DNA of 64,000 nucleotides from Thiothrix eikelboomii. GTDB lineage: Bacteria > Pseudomonadota > Gammaproteobacteria > Thiotrichales > Thiotrichaceae. Below, one piece after another: positions 9,099 to 18,887 of this stretch. The translations under genes were made by a program, and so were the position numbers. The notes below the pieces were generated by a model. The model had not been told where the DNA came from, did no database searches, and saw nothing but the letters and a program-made list of their open reading frames with translations. Position 1 is the stretch's first letter. Each line of letters opens with the position of its first letter. The stretch lies in assembly GCF_900167255.1 (NCBI RefSeq), contig NZ_FUYB01000015.1, forward strand, positions 1-64,000. The letters are read 5' to 3'.

Positions 9099-9112
9099 TT
9101 AGGTTAAGCTAG

Positions 9113-10243
9113 CTAACTATCTGAGAGGTGTATTGCAGTCGCGCTTAGGGTTAATCCAAACCGTGTTAGCGGGCGTTTACCTTGGGAGTGAATATGATAA
9201 TAGAGGGCGGTACTATGCCCGAGCTGCTCGGTTAAAGCTTTATTTATTTTGGATTTTTTCTCTTCGAACCACGATTTGGTTAAGCCAGCTGCTAAACTTT
9301 TTTCAGCGGCTTCATAATAGCCATTGGTACTGTATAAGTTCGCGTATAATTTTAGAAACTGAGTGGCCAGCTTAGGGGTTTCTTGGGTTGTCCAATGGAT
9401 TGCCGGACGTTGATTCATACAGCGCTCTAACATCCAAACATAAAAGGTCATATGTAAGGGAGGCATTTTAATCAGTTTACCGCCACACATAAGCTGTTTT
9501 AATGCCCGGTTAAATTTGACACTAGGCTGCACAATTTGGGCTTGGGCAGTGGCAATTAAATCGGTAAATCGTTGTTTGCCTGAAAAAATTTCAGCGGGCA
9601 AGGTATCACGCAGATGGATGAACGGTAAATCAGCCAGCGTGATCTCGATGGTTTGGGCATCTACCTCGGTGCCATCCTTGCAAGGAATCAGCTTAGGATA
9701 AGGTGGTGGATAATAAAACTGATCATTAAAAAAATAATCGTCTTCGATCAATACATGCGTTAAGCGGTCTTGGGCGCGACCAAATAAGGACATCGCATAA
9801 CCCATATAATAAGTCATTGTGCGCCGCCCGCCCGAAAGCGAGGCGTATAAACTACACTGCGGATCAGCGGTAAACTCACGCACAAATTGAGTAATAAAAT
9901 CTGCAGCACAGGCATTATCTGCACTATTACGCACATCTTCTAAAGGCTGATTGTGTTGATTGGTAATAATATGGAGATTATTTTTTTGTAGGCAAATCAG
10001 TGGTAACTGATAATCTTGGCAGAGTTGCGCTAACCAATTGCCCCCTTCTGCCCCTAAAGCAGCCTGAATAGTTTTTGCTCCACGCCCAGTAGTAATCACA
10101 TGCAATTCTGTCGGTAACCAACGCGGCTCTTCAACCGCGAGCGCATAAATCGTTTCGGTAATAATTTGTGGTGATTTAGCGGCCACGGCCAATAAAATGC
10201 GCCGGGGATAAGTCTGGGGCTGTAAAGGCGTTGGGCTGGTCAT
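9113..10243 (-). CDS. CARF-domain CRISPR accessory protein (TIGR02584/Csm6-like)
   Basis: About 376 aa from the ATG at 10243. Upstream in-frame starts at 10294 and 10372 add sequence without CARF similarity and run into the promoter region of the divergent ABC gene. The CARF domain begins at RRILLAVAAKSPQIITETIY (about 14-33), continues with ELHVITTGRGA, and carries the conserved ligand-site motif SLSGGRRTMTYYMGYA near 137-152. The family (NE0113/TIGR02584) is annotated in databases as a Csm6-type ring nuclease or effector that binds cyclic oligoadenylate. I see no clear HEPN R-x(4-6)-H motif in the C-terminal half, so it may degrade the messenger rather than cut RNA (inference). It is the first gene of the effector operon. 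Confidence 0.72.
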   Translation of the reverse strand: MTSPTPLQPQTYPRRILLAVAAKSPQIITETIYALAVEEPRWLPTELHVITTGRGAKTIQAALGAEGGNWLAQLCQDYQLPLICLQKNNLHIITNQHNQPLEDVRNSADNACAADFITQFVREFTADPQCSLYASLSGGRRTMTYYMGYAMSLFGRAQDRLTHVLIEDDYFFNDQFYYPPPYPKLIPCKDGTEVDAQTIEITLADLPFIHLRDTLPAEIFSGKQRFTDLIATAQAQIVQPSVKFNRALKQLMCGGKLIKMPPLHMTFYVWMLERCMNQRPAIHWTTQETPKLATQFLKLYANLYSTNGYYEAAEKSLAAGLTKSWFEEKKSKINKALTEQLGHSTALYYHIHSQGKRPLTRFGLTLSATAIHLSDS

Positions 10244-10304
10244 AGAGTGAGTATAAGATGCTTTGCAAATCTCTGAAAAGTTAAAAATATCCATCCCACT
10301 TAAA

Positions 10305-10340
10305 TAACTTGGCAAGCAACTTGGTAATAGCCAAGCAGCT
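10305..10340. promoter_or_regulatory. Repeat-rich divergent promoter region
   Basis: The space between the CRISPR operon and the divergent ABC gene (10244-10422) contains AACTTGG twice as a direct repeat and CTTGGC...GCCAAG as an inverted repeat with a 16-base gap. Such sites between divergent genes are often operators, but no regulator is encoded here and no clear -35/-10 pair could be assigned. Confidence 0.2.
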
Positions 10341-10422
10341 CCAAACCCTCCCTGCTTATACAAATATTTCAAGCTTAAGCAAACCAGCGTACCATGAACA
10401 GCCTTGTGATATAGGGTTTGAT

Positions 10423-12246
10423 ATGCACTTCATAATGCCTGCCGCACGGACTGAGCGTGCACATACTGATCGCCGCGATTGGCATAATTTAAAAGCCATG
10501 CTGCCATTTTTACTCGATTTTCGGGGGCGCGTCTTATTTGCTTTAGCCTGCTTAGTCGCCGCTAAAGTGGCCAATGTCGGCGTTCCGGTCGTTTTAAAAA
10601 TGATTGTCGATAGCCTAGAGCAGCGACCTTCGCAACTGCTTATTTTGCCGCTGAGTTTATTATTGGCTTATGGCGCTTTGCGTTTAGCCGCTGCTTTATT
10701 TAATGAATTGCGGGACACGGTGTTTGCTCGGGTGCGTTACCACGCGATTCGCCAAGTCTCTGTGCGCGTCCTCGAGCATCTGCACAAGCTCTCGTTACGC
10801 TATCATTTAGAGCGCAAAACTGGTGGCATCGCCCGCGATATTGAACGGGGGACTAGCTCGATTAGCACACTCCTGAATTATCTGGTCTTTAGCATCGTAC
10901 CGATTGCGATTGAATTCACCTTAGTTGCCATGATTCTACTGCACAATTACGCCGCTATTTTTGCGTTGGTTACCTTTTCAACCGTGATGGTCTATGTGAT
11001 TTTTACGGTCAAAATCACGGAATGGCGGATGGATCATCGTCATGCTATGAACCGTTTGGACTCGCAAAGCAGTAATCAGTCGATTGATAGCCTGATTAAC
11101 TATGAAACGGTCAAATACTTCAATAATGAGCAGCTCGAACTTGAGCGCTATGACCGTACCTTAGGTGAATGGGAAGATATGGCGGTTAAAAGTCAGACCT
11201 CCATGTCGATACTCAATTTTGGCCAAGGGGCGATTATTGCTATCGGTGTCACTCTGATTATGTTTTTGGCGACCCAAGGCGTAGTGGATGGCAGTCTCTC
11301 ACTCGGCGACTTGGTGATGGTGAATGCATTTATGCTGCAACTATTTATTCCCTTAGGTGCACTCGGCGTTATGTATCGCCAACTTAAATACACCTTAGCG
11401 GATATGGATCAGTTATTTCATTTACTGGAAACCCCACCCGAAATTACCGACCTCCCCAATGCGCCGCCGCTCAAGATTCAGCACGGGGAAATCCGCTTTG
11501 AGCAAGTCGATTTTGGTTATACACCTGAGCGCCAGATTTTGCAGTCCGTCTCCTTCACCGTACCTGCGGGTAAGAAACTGGCCGTCGTCGGGCATAGTGG
11601 TGCAGGTAAGTCGACCTTATCTCGTCTCCTGTATCGCTTTTATGATGTGACCCGTGGGCGAATCTTAATTGATGGTCAGGATATTCGCTCGGTGACCCAA
11701 TACAGCTTACGTAAAGCAATCGGGATCGTACCGCAAGACACGGTGTTATTTAACGATAGCATTCGCTATAACCTGCAATATGGCAATCCACAAGCGACCC
11801 AAGCCGAGCTAGAGCGTGCCGCCGATATGGCGCAGATTCGTCAGTTTATTGAAGCGCTGCCTGAAGGTTGGAATACCGTGGTCGGTGAGCGTGGTTTGAA
11901 ACTCTCTGGGGGTGAAAAGCAACGAGTCGCTATTGCCCGCGCTATCCTCAAGCAACCACCGATTCTTATTTTTGATGAGGCCACCTCATCATTGGACAGT
12001 GGCACTGAACAAGCGATTCAAAAGACGTTAAATGAAGTGGCAGGTCAACATACGACCCTGATGATTGCACATCGCCTATCGACGATTGTCGATGCAGATC
12101 AGATTTTAGTGATGAATCAAGGGCAAGTGGTTGAGCAAGGTACCCATAGCGAGTTGATTAAATACCACGGGATTTATCAGCAAATGTGGGAATTACAACT
12201 GCATGAAAAAGAGGAAACATCTAGCTTAAGTTTTGATCAACATTAA
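10423..12246 (+). CDS. Atm1/HMT1-type ABC exporter (fused permease-ATPase)
   Basis: 607 aa from the ATG at 10423, which has AGGG about 7 bases upstream. The longer frame from 10309 would overlap the divergent promoter. It is a half-transporter with six membrane helices (about 30-310), including YETVKYFNNEQLELERYD, a hallmark of the Atm1 group, followed by a nucleotide-binding domain. Walker A GHSGAGKST lies near 390, signature LSGGEKQR near 493 and Walker B ILIFDEATSSLDS near 515. Atm1-type exporters work as inner-membrane homodimers and move glutathione-linked sulfur, iron-sulfur or metal compounds out of the cytoplasm. It stands alone and converges with the next gene. Confidence 0.85.
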   Translation: MHFIMPAARTERAHTDRRDWHNLKAMLPFLLDFRGRVLFALACLVAAKVANVGVPVVLKMIVDSLEQRPSQLLILPLSLLLAYGALRLAAALFNELRDTVFARVRYHAIRQVSVRVLEHLHKLSLRYHLERKTGGIARDIERGTSSISTLLNYLVFSIVPIAIEFTLVAMILLHNYAAIFALVTFSTVMVYVIFTVKITEWRMDHRHAMNRLDSQSSNQSIDSLINYETVKYFNNEQLELERYDRTLGEWEDMAVKSQTSMSILNFGQGAIIAIGVTLIMFLATQGVVDGSLSLGDLVMVNAFMLQLFIPLGALGVMYRQLKYTLADMDQLFHLLETPPEITDLPNAPPLKIQHGEIRFEQVDFGYTPERQILQSVSFTVPAGKKLAVVGHSGAGKSTLSRLLYRFYDVTRGRILIDGQDIRSVTQYSLRKAIGIVPQDTVLFNDSIRYNLQYGNPQATQAELERAADMAQIRQFIEALPEGWNTVVGERGLKLSGGEKQRVAIARAILKQPPILIFDEATSSLDSGTEQAIQKTLNEVAGQHTTLMIAHRLSTIVDADQILVMNQGQVVEQGTHSELIKYHGIYQQMWELQLHEKEETSSLSFDQH

Positions 12247-12413
12247 AATTGATAAGAATTCGAACATTTTTATCAGCGAAATGGTTAAAAACGTCTACAC
12301 TCAGTATCGCAGCCCAAACATATTATCCGGTTTGAGCTGCAGTCTTTAGGCTAAAAGGTCAAGGTTACATGCACGGATAGCTACCTTCGGGACGCCACGG
12401 ATGGCTCTTTTCC
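12247..12413. other. Convergent intergenic region with weak hairpins
   Basis: This region lies between two convergent genes. It holds TGATAA...TTATCA as an inverted repeat with a 16-base gap right after the ABC gene. It also has two similar blocks, CACGGATAGCT and CACGGATGGCT, the second followed by CTTTT. Either may act as a terminator, but neither has a strong stem with a long T run. Confidence 0.3.
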
Positions 12414-13499
12414 CTAGCGATAAGCGCTCAAAGAAAATAAATTATCATTGCGCTTAGCGGCATCAGTCAGCGGGGGTGTATCAGCTGGCTCAGTCTCCAC
12501 TTCATTTAAAACTTGCTGAGTTTTTTCCTCCAACAGTTTTAACAAATTCCGTGCATTTTCAAGACCGGTTTGTAAATCAACGCACATTTCATCGGTCAAA
12601 TCGACCGCCTTGGCTAAGCGATCTACTTGTAGCTTATCCACTTTCTCAAATTGCTGGCGAATGCGCTGACCCATCATGCTGCCTTGCTCATCTTGCTCAC
12701 GCAGTTTAGCCATTTTTTCACGGGTTTCAGCCAGACCGTGGATCAGCTCTTGGCGAGCGACATCGGTCGTTTGGAAAGTACTCGTGAAATACTCTTGAGC
12801 TTGCTGCTCTAGGTCTTGAATTTCAGAGGTGAATTGTGCAAATAAACTATTCGCTTGTTGTTGCTGCGCTTGCATGCTGTGTAAAGTTTTGTTGGATTCA
12901 CGCAGCATCGACTCCAGCTGAGCATTAATATCCGTGGCTAAACGTGCATTTTCTTGCTGTGCAGCAAATTGCATTTTCTGATTTTCGATCAGCTTTTGTG
13001 TGAAACCTTGCGCCATCTTTTCTTGATCACGCAAGCGGCTTAAGCCCTCATCCACTTGGTTTAAGCCTTGCGTGAGTTTGGTATGGACATTCCGTACCGC
13101 TTCGACCGTATCAGTCAATTGTCCATCCCAATAAGTTTGCACATATTGAATACGTTCACCTAATTGAGTAGAAATACTGCGTAATTCACTTTCAGCTTCT
13201 TTCACCCGTTGAATAGTTCGCTCAGCTTCTTCTACCAAGCGCCGACTCGTTTGACCTTCATGATTAATTTCTTCCACCCGAGTTTTGAGTTGGGCGTTTA
13301 AATAATTAGCATCTTGTGCGCCGTGCTGGACTATGTTTAAAATTTCAGCGATGCGTTGCTGATCTAGCTCAGCACCTAAGCGAATTTTACGCACATCATG
13401 CGCATCTTGTTGGTGGGGTTTGGGGCGCAATAAAATAAAAGCGCCCAAAAAGGCCATCAATGAGAGGGCAATGATGACAACATCAATCAAATTTACCAT
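12414..13499 (-). CDS. Membrane-anchored coiled-coil protein of unknown function
   Basis: 361 aa. One N-terminal membrane segment (about 5-25: VVIIALSLMAFLGAFILL) is followed by about 300 residues of Gln/Glu/Lys-rich, nearly proline-free sequence with heptad character, so long coiled coils are expected. The end is acidic and proline-containing. No enzyme motif is seen. The layout (short anchor plus long cytoplasmic coiled coil) recalls RmuC or chemoreceptor-like scaffolds, but the RmuC nuclease-like domain is missing. It is a single gene, converging with the ABC exporter. Function is not recognised. Confidence 0.7.
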   Translation of the reverse strand: MVNLIDVVIIALSLMAFLGAFILLRPKPHQQDAHDVRKIRLGAELDQQRIAEILNIVQHGAQDANYLNAQLKTRVEEINHEGQTSRRLVEEAERTIQRVKEAESELRSISTQLGERIQYVQTYWDGQLTDTVEAVRNVHTKLTQGLNQVDEGLSRLRDQEKMAQGFTQKLIENQKMQFAAQQENARLATDINAQLESMLRESNKTLHSMQAQQQQANSLFAQFTSEIQDLEQQAQEYFTSTFQTTDVARQELIHGLAETREKMAKLREQDEQGSMMGQRIRQQFEKVDKLQVDRLAKAVDLTDEMCVDLQTGLENARNLLKLLEEKTQQVLNEVETEPADTPPLTDAAKRNDNLFSLSAYR

Positions 13500-13603
13500 G
13501 CGTTTTGTTATCCTATTCGCTACCAGCCAAGCCTAGCATCTTGGAGAATAAAGTGTTCCGATACGAGTTACCATAAGCTTAGTTAGATGAATAGACGCTT
13601 AGT

Positions 13604-14872
13604 TCACAGCCCTGCACCACTCTTTCGAAAAACCTCTGGCTTTAATACCATTAAATACGACTTACGCAAACCGGTGACATGATAGGTGGCTTGTTCTGCC
13701 GCAGGTCCAAAGCCGGTATAAAAATCTAAGCGCCCCGGCCCTTTAATCGCTTGACCGCGATCCTGCGCAAATAACAAGCGCCAATCTGAACCTACAATTT
13801 CACCTTGCCGACTCACCCGAGGAATCTCCGCTAATAAGACTGAGCCTAAAGGAATAAAATTATCATCGACCGCCACCGTATGCCAAGGAATCACCTCTGA
13901 ACCAATCGAGGTTTTTGGACGAGTGTTGGTTTTTTTGAAAAAAACATAACGGGGATTTTGATGCAACACCTCAGTCATCCGTTCAGGATGCTGATACAAC
14001 CATTGCCGCATCTTTGCATTACTTAAACTCCCTTGATAGCCTTGATTCTGCAGATACTCTCCGATACTAATATGTTGTTTATTATTCGTACCTGCATAAT
14101 CTAAAAATACCTCTTGCCCATCCGTGAAGCGTGCAATCGCTGAACCTTGAATATGTGCGAAATACAGATTCACCAGATCATTAGTCCAGCCAATTTCTAA
14201 ACCCTTACCCTGTAAAGCCCCTGCATCAATCTCTGCTCGAGAAAAATTACTATCCGCCCCCACGGGTGAAGAATAAATCGGATAGCGATACTGCGCATCA
14301 GGCCAAGTTTGTACCTCCACCACGGGCGTAAAATACCCCGTGTATTGAGCCTGACTCGTATGCTTAGCAGAGGGAATTTCCAATAAATTAAAACCTTCTT
14401 GTAAAGTATAAGGGGCTTGCCCATGCCCCCAGCGCATCAACTCTACCGCCGTTTGTAATAAGACTTGATTGGGCAAATTCGCCCAATGTGCACCCTCGCG
14501 CCGCTGTGGATTTCTAGAGCGTAAATAAGTGATTTGTTGGAGTAAACCTTCTTGGCTGGCAACTGTTTTTAGAATACAGGCATCCAGAGAAAAGTGGCTT
14601 GGATTACAAGTTTGCTGTTCTGGAAAGAAGGTTGGCAAAGGTGCAGCGTGCTTAGGCACAAACTTGGCGGTTTGTGCCGAGGGGATATTGAGCGGAAAAA
14701 AAGCCTCGGCCTTCGCTCGATCCGTTGGTTGATAGAGGGGTAAAGCTATTTCAGGTGCATGGTAATTCGACCAAGGCAATACATCGGCCTGTAAGGCCTC
14801 CGCATACCAGCCGCCTACGCATAACGCAGTACTTACTAAGGATAAGACTCGACTCACTCGATTTACTTTCAC
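13604..14872 (-). CDS. mltA: Membrane-bound lytic murein transglycosylase A
   Basis: 422 aa with an N-terminal export signal (about 1-28, hydrophobic SLVSTALCVGGW). No lipobox Cys is evident, although E. coli MltA is a lipoprotein. The MltA beta-barrel region has YTGYFTPVVEVQTWPDAQYR (about 178-197) and GLEIGWTNDLVNLYFAHIQG. The 3D (double-psi barrel) domain follows: IPWHTVAVDDNFIPLGSVL, then FAQDRGQAIKGPGRLDFYTG (about 366-385), which carries the conserved catalytic Asp region. The enzyme cuts the MurNAc-GlcNAc bond of peptidoglycan, forming 1,6-anhydro ends in the periplasm. It is transcribed away from the large secreted protein at 15122. Confidence 0.9.
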   Translation of the reverse strand: MKVNRVSRVLSLVSTALCVGGWYAEALQADVLPWSNYHAPEIALPLYQPTDRAKAEAFFPLNIPSAQTAKFVPKHAAPLPTFFPEQQTCNPSHFSLDACILKTVASQEGLLQQITYLRSRNPQRREGAHWANLPNQVLLQTAVELMRWGHGQAPYTLQEGFNLLEIPSAKHTSQAQYTGYFTPVVEVQTWPDAQYRYPIYSSPVGADSNFSRAEIDAGALQGKGLEIGWTNDLVNLYFAHIQGSAIARFTDGQEVFLDYAGTNNKQHISIGEYLQNQGYQGSLSNAKMRQWLYQHPERMTEVLHQNPRYVFFKKTNTRPKTSIGSEVIPWHTVAVDDNFIPLGSVLLAEIPRVSRQGEIVGSDWRLLFAQDRGQAIKGPGRLDFYTGFGPAAEQATYHVTGLRKSYLMVLKPEVFRKSGAGL

Positions 14873-14994
14873 GTAGACACCCTAAGTTATTTTTATAGTT
14901 GTATGGGTTTTTGGGTTTTGGGCATTATCCCTTGATAGCGCTAGCCACGGAAGGGACGAACCGTAGAATCAGATTAATGGTGTTAATTAGTAAT

Positions 14995-15021
14995 TTGACA
15001 TCAATAAAATTATCTTATAGT
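14995..15021 (+). promoter_or_regulatory. Sigma-70-like promoter for the large secreted protein
   Basis: A perfect -35 box TTGACA (14995-15000) is followed after 15 bases by TATAGT (15016-15021). TAGTCT at a 17-base spacing is an alternative -10. The transcript would have a leader of about 95 bases before the ATG at 15122. It lies in the 249-base divergent gap after mltA. Confidence 0.45.
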
Positions 15022-15121
15022 CTGACAAGTCGATAAAAGGTAGTAGTGCAGCGGTATACGGTCTAGAGCAGCTATTGCCATACTTGTTTGGGCTTGATAA
15101 TAAAAACAATAGGACTTGCTT

Positions 15122-18100
15122 ATGCCCCTATCGACTCTTGGGCGTGTACGACCCTTGCTGTTCAGTACCTTACTGCTGAGCAGTTTGCCAGTTTCCGCCG
15201 CGTTAACCTTAAATGCCTCACCCACACTCAGTGATATGCGTTTAATTCTCGATGGCCCTGGCTTGGCCATTGAAAACTTGCAAATCACTAAAGGGATTAA
15301 AAATCAATACGGTATTTTTACCGGAGGGGTTGCCCCTACGGGTTCTGATCCTATTCTCGGGATTGATGCCGGTTTATTTATGAGTACAGGTAACCTAGGT
15401 AGTATCCTCGGTCCGAACTCGAATCAGAAATATACTTTCAATACTACGATTAAATACGCCGACCCTGATCTGACTCAGCTCGCTGCCACCGCGATTTATG
15501 ATCCCTCGATTATTGAATTCGATATTATTCCTGAAGGGGATAGGGTCAATTTTCTCTTAGTCTTTGGCTCTGACGAATACCCTGAATATGTTTGTAGTAA
15601 GTTTAATGATGTCTTCGGTTTATTCATTTCTGGCCCTGGCTTCACTGGGACGCAAAATGCAGCCTTCCTACCCGATACTAAGCAAGCGATTGCCGTCAAT
15701 AATGTCAATGCAGGGGTTGCGGGTAGCCTTAAAGATGGGGCGAGTTGCCAATTAACTAACTCGGCTTACTTTGTAGATAATGGCAATGGGAGTGGCAAAA
15801 CAGGCACACAATTAGATGGCTTTACAACCCCACTCACCGCCTCTTTGGGTGGTTTGCAAGCCAAGCAGCGCTATCATGTTAAGCTAGCTTTAGCCGATAC
15901 GGGTGATCAGGCTTATGATTCTGCCGCTTTTTTTAAATGGCTCACCAGCACCTCTTCGTCTGAAATTGATTTAGAGCTGACCGGTACGGCCTTACCTATC
16001 AAGCCTGATCGCAATGGTATTGTGGATCTCACTTATACCTTGAGTAATAAATCAACTATTGCCTCCCGTTTAGTTACCGCCAAAATTGAATTACCGAGTG
16101 GTCTTGCGTATTTGAGTGATAATTCAGCGGGTTTATTTAATGCTCTCACCGGTGAATGGTCGGTGGATAAAGTTTTGGCGAATAGCAAACGGATGATTAC
16201 GATTCGAGCCAAAGTGGGTACAAATAGCAATTATCAAATCCCTGCTGAAATTACTTATTCATTCAATGAAGACCCCGACTCGACACCTTATAACCGCCTC
16301 GCTAAACCGAAGGAAGATGATACGGCAACGCTCACGCTCACAACGGTGAGTAATACCGCACCGAGTATTAATAATGCCGGTAGTGCCGCAACAACGAGTT
16401 TAACGACCGCAGAAAATAATAGTAATGCCCTAATTGATTATGCAGCCACCGATCTAGAAGGCGAAACAGAAGATAAAGGTTTAATTTGGAGCTTAGGTGG
16501 GGGTGCCGATGATGCCCTATTCAGTATAGATAGCACAGGTTTGCTGCGTTTTAAATTGCCCGCTGATTATGAGCAACCCAAGGATCAAACCGCCGACAAT
16601 AGTTATGATCTGATTATAAAAGTCTGTGATAGCTATCAGGCCTGTGATACTCAAGCTTTAGCGATTAAAGTTACCGATGTCGCAGAAGATCGGGATAATG
16701 ATGGCCTCAGTGATGATCTAGAGCTGGTGATTGGTAGTAATCTAAATAACCCAGATTCTGATAGTGACGGAATTGATGACAAAACCGAAGCGGGCAGCAA
16801 CCCGACTAAGCCTATAGATACGGATGGGGATGGCCTAGCTAATCTCTTAGACGCTGATGATGATAATGACGGTATACCCACTAAAGAGGAAGTTAGTAAA
16901 GATACCGATCAGGATGGCAACCCCAACTATCTCGATACGGATGATGATGGTGACAGTATCCTGACCAAGGATGAAGGCACTAAAGATACTGATCAAGATG
17001 GTAGCCCCAATTATCTCGATGCGGATGATGATGGCGATGGCATATACACGCTGTACGAGAACTATAATGCTGGCTCACCTGTCGATGACGATACCGATCA
17101 AGAGGGGATTCCAGACTACTTAGATGCCGATGATGATGGCGATGGTAAGCCCTCTGCCTCGGAAACGAATGACCCCAATGGCAATCACCAGCCGGAAGAT
17201 GCTAAAGACTCGGATAAAGATGGAGTACCTGATTATTTAGATCAATATGATCTGCATGCACCCGACAAAGATAATGATGGTGATGGCTTAAATAATGCCC
17301 AAGAAGCGGCCATTGGCTCTAATCCAGACAGCATAGATAGTGATCAAGATGGTCTGCCAGATAATTTTGAAGTGGGCAAGAGTGTATCAAGCCCCGCCGA
17401 TCAGGATGGTGATGGTATCCCTGATCTTATTGATCCCGACGATGACGGTGATGGTGTCCCTACCTTGACCGAGAATGCTGGCAAAACCAGTCCTAGTCTG
17501 GATTCAGATAAAGATGGTGTCTTCGATTATCTCGATACCGACGATGATAATGATAGCGTCCCCACTAAACTTGAAAACTACAATGGGGGTACAGCGACCG
17601 ATGATGATACCGATAAAGATGGCCTACCTGACTACCTCGACAAAGATGATGATGGCGACCTGATTCAGACTTGGTATGAAAATTATAATGGCAACACGTC
17701 AACGGATGACGATACCGATAAAGATGGGCGGCCTGATTATCTCGATACTGATGATGATAATGACAAATTATTGACTAAATACGAGCAGCCTGACCCCAAT
17801 GGTAATGGCAATCCTGATGATGGTATCGACTCGGATAAAGATGGCATCCACAATTACCGTGATGCCGATGATGATAATGACAGCATCCCCACCCGTGATG
17901 AACAACCTGACCTGAATAATGATGGGAATCCGGCTGATGCAGTAGATGCCGACTTGGACGAAATTCAGGATTATCTTGATCCGGTCATAAATCCTTATAT
18001 TCGCTTAAGTCTGCGCGTCCTCTTACAAGGGGTTTATAGCTCAAGTACAGGTTTAATGGCCGATGATTTACGACGCTTAGGCTATCTGCCTAAGCAACAG

Positions 18101-18820
18101 CCTTATGGCTCACTGAGTTCTTCTTTTGGTTATACCAATTCCTCGAATGCAGTTTCACCATTTGGACATATAGGTCAAGAATCGCTATCCGATACACTCT
18201 ATGCCGTCACCGGTAATGAGGCCGTCGTCGATTGGATTTTGATTGAATTACGCGAGGCGACTAACCCAGAAAAGCGCATAATGACACATGCGAGCGTATT
18301 GCGGCGCAATGGTCAGGTTGTCGATGGCAAAACAGGTTCTAAAGAGATTGTGATCCATGATGTGAAACCGGGCAATTACTATGTGGCGATCGACCATCGC
18401 AATCACTTAGGCGTAATGACCGCCAGCCCGATTGCATTGTCTGCAATCACGACCTTGATTGATTTCACTACGCCTAAAACCGCGACCTATGGTAAACACG
18501 CGCAACTTGCAAGCACTAGCGTGGCGATGTTATGGGCAGGTGATGTGAATAATAGTAATACCATTATCACCAATGGTCCGGGCAGCGATTTGAATGTGGT
18601 ATTAGGATCTTTATTAATTTCACCCGCTAATATTGGGGTCAATACCTCTTATTTAATGCCGGGGTACTTCTCTACCGACATCAATTTAGATGGTGTCACC
18701 ATTTATGCAGGACCGAAGAATGACACTAACCTCATGCTTGGCAATGTGTTATTACACCCCGGAAATACGACCTATAACGCGAACTATATTATTAATGGTG
18801 CAGTTCCAGCATTTAAATAA
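15122..18820 (+). CDS. Large secreted protein: choice-of-anchor L, cadherin-like, TSP3 repeats, dockerin-like end
   Basis: About 1232 aa. The ATG at 15122 is preferred over a TTG at 15116 because AGGA lies 7 bases before it. A signal peptide (1-26) ends at VSA. Next comes a choice-of-anchor L domain (about 28-285: GIFTGGVAP, then VNFLLVFGSDEYPEYV), a DUF11-like beta domain, and a cadherin-like domain (about 415-520). A long run of thrombospondin type 3 calcium repeats follows (about 522-954), with many DxDxDG/DADDDGDG motifs. The C-terminus has two dockerin-like loops (GDVNNSNTI and TDINLDGVTIYAGPKND). This is a calcium-stiffened surface or matrix protein, probably for adhesion. The partner and the anchoring route are not encoded nearby. 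Confidence 0.8.
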   Translation: MPLSTLGRVRPLLFSTLLLSSLPVSAALTLNASPTLSDMRLILDGPGLAIENLQITKGIKNQYGIFTGGVAPTGSDPILGIDAGLFMSTGNLGSILGPNSNQKYTFNTTIKYADPDLTQLAATAIYDPSIIEFDIIPEGDRVNFLLVFGSDEYPEYVCSKFNDVFGLFISGPGFTGTQNAAFLPDTKQAIAVNNVNAGVAGSLKDGASCQLTNSAYFVDNGNGSGKTGTQLDGFTTPLTASLGGLQAKQRYHVKLALADTGDQAYDSAAFFKWLTSTSSSEIDLELTGTALPIKPDRNGIVDLTYTLSNKSTIASRLVTAKIELPSGLAYLSDNSAGLFNALTGEWSVDKVLANSKRMITIRAKVGTNSNYQIPAEITYSFNEDPDSTPYNRLAKPKEDDTATLTLTTVSNTAPSINNAGSAATTSLTTAENNSNALIDYAATDLEGETEDKGLIWSLGGGADDALFSIDSTGLLRFKLPADYEQPKDQTADNSYDLIIKVCDSYQACDTQALAIKVTDVAEDRDNDGLSDDLELVIGSNLNNPDSDSDGIDDKTEAGSNPTKPIDTDGDGLANLLDADDDNDGIPTKEEVSKDTDQDGNPNYLDTDDDGDSILTKDEGTKDTDQDGSPNYLDADDDGDGIYTLYENYNAGSPVDDDTDQEGIPDYLDADDDGDGKPSASETNDPNGNHQPEDAKDSDKDGVPDYLDQYDLHAPDKDNDGDGLNNAQEAAIGSNPDSIDSDQDGLPDNFEVGKSVSSPADQDGDGIPDLIDPDDDGDGVPTLTENAGKTSPSLDSDKDGVFDYLDTDDDNDSVPTKLENYNGGTATDDDTDKDGLPDYLDKDDDGDLIQTWYENYNGNTSTDDDTDKDGRPDYLDTDDDNDKLLTKYEQPDPNGNGNPDDGIDSDKDGIHNYRDADDDNDSIPTRDEQPDLNNDGNPADAVDADLDEIQDYLDPVINPYIRLSLRVLLQGVYSSSTGLMADDLRRLGYLPKQQPYGSLSSSFGYTNSSNAVSPFGHIGQESLSDTLYAVTGNEAVVDWILIELREATNPEKRIMTHASVLRRNGQVVDGKTGSKEIVIHDVKPGNYYVAIDHRNHLGVMTASPIALSAITTLIDFTTPKTATYGKHAQLASTSVAMLWAGDVNNSNTIITNGPGSDLNVVLGSLLISPANIGVNTSYLMPGYFSTDINLDGVTIYAGPKNDTNLMLGNVLLHPGNTTYNANYIINGAVPAFK

Positions 18821-18887
18821 ACACCGGGTTGCTTGCGACCGACTCCGTGCTTGAACTATAGTAATCCGCTTAATTCTCTGGTTAAAC

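Noticed and set aside
1-10243. A CRISPR array, cas6 or adaptation genes near the effector operon.
   Set aside because: I looked on both strands between and around the genes and found no repeat-spacer pattern or Cas1, Cas2 or Cas6 sequence; the array may be beyond the left edge or elsewhere.
10309-10422. N-terminal extension of the Atm1-type exporter, and the matching extension of the CARF gene to 10372.
   Set aside because: The two extensions overlap each other in the divergent promoter region and show no family similarity; a ribosome-binding site supports the exporter start at 10423.
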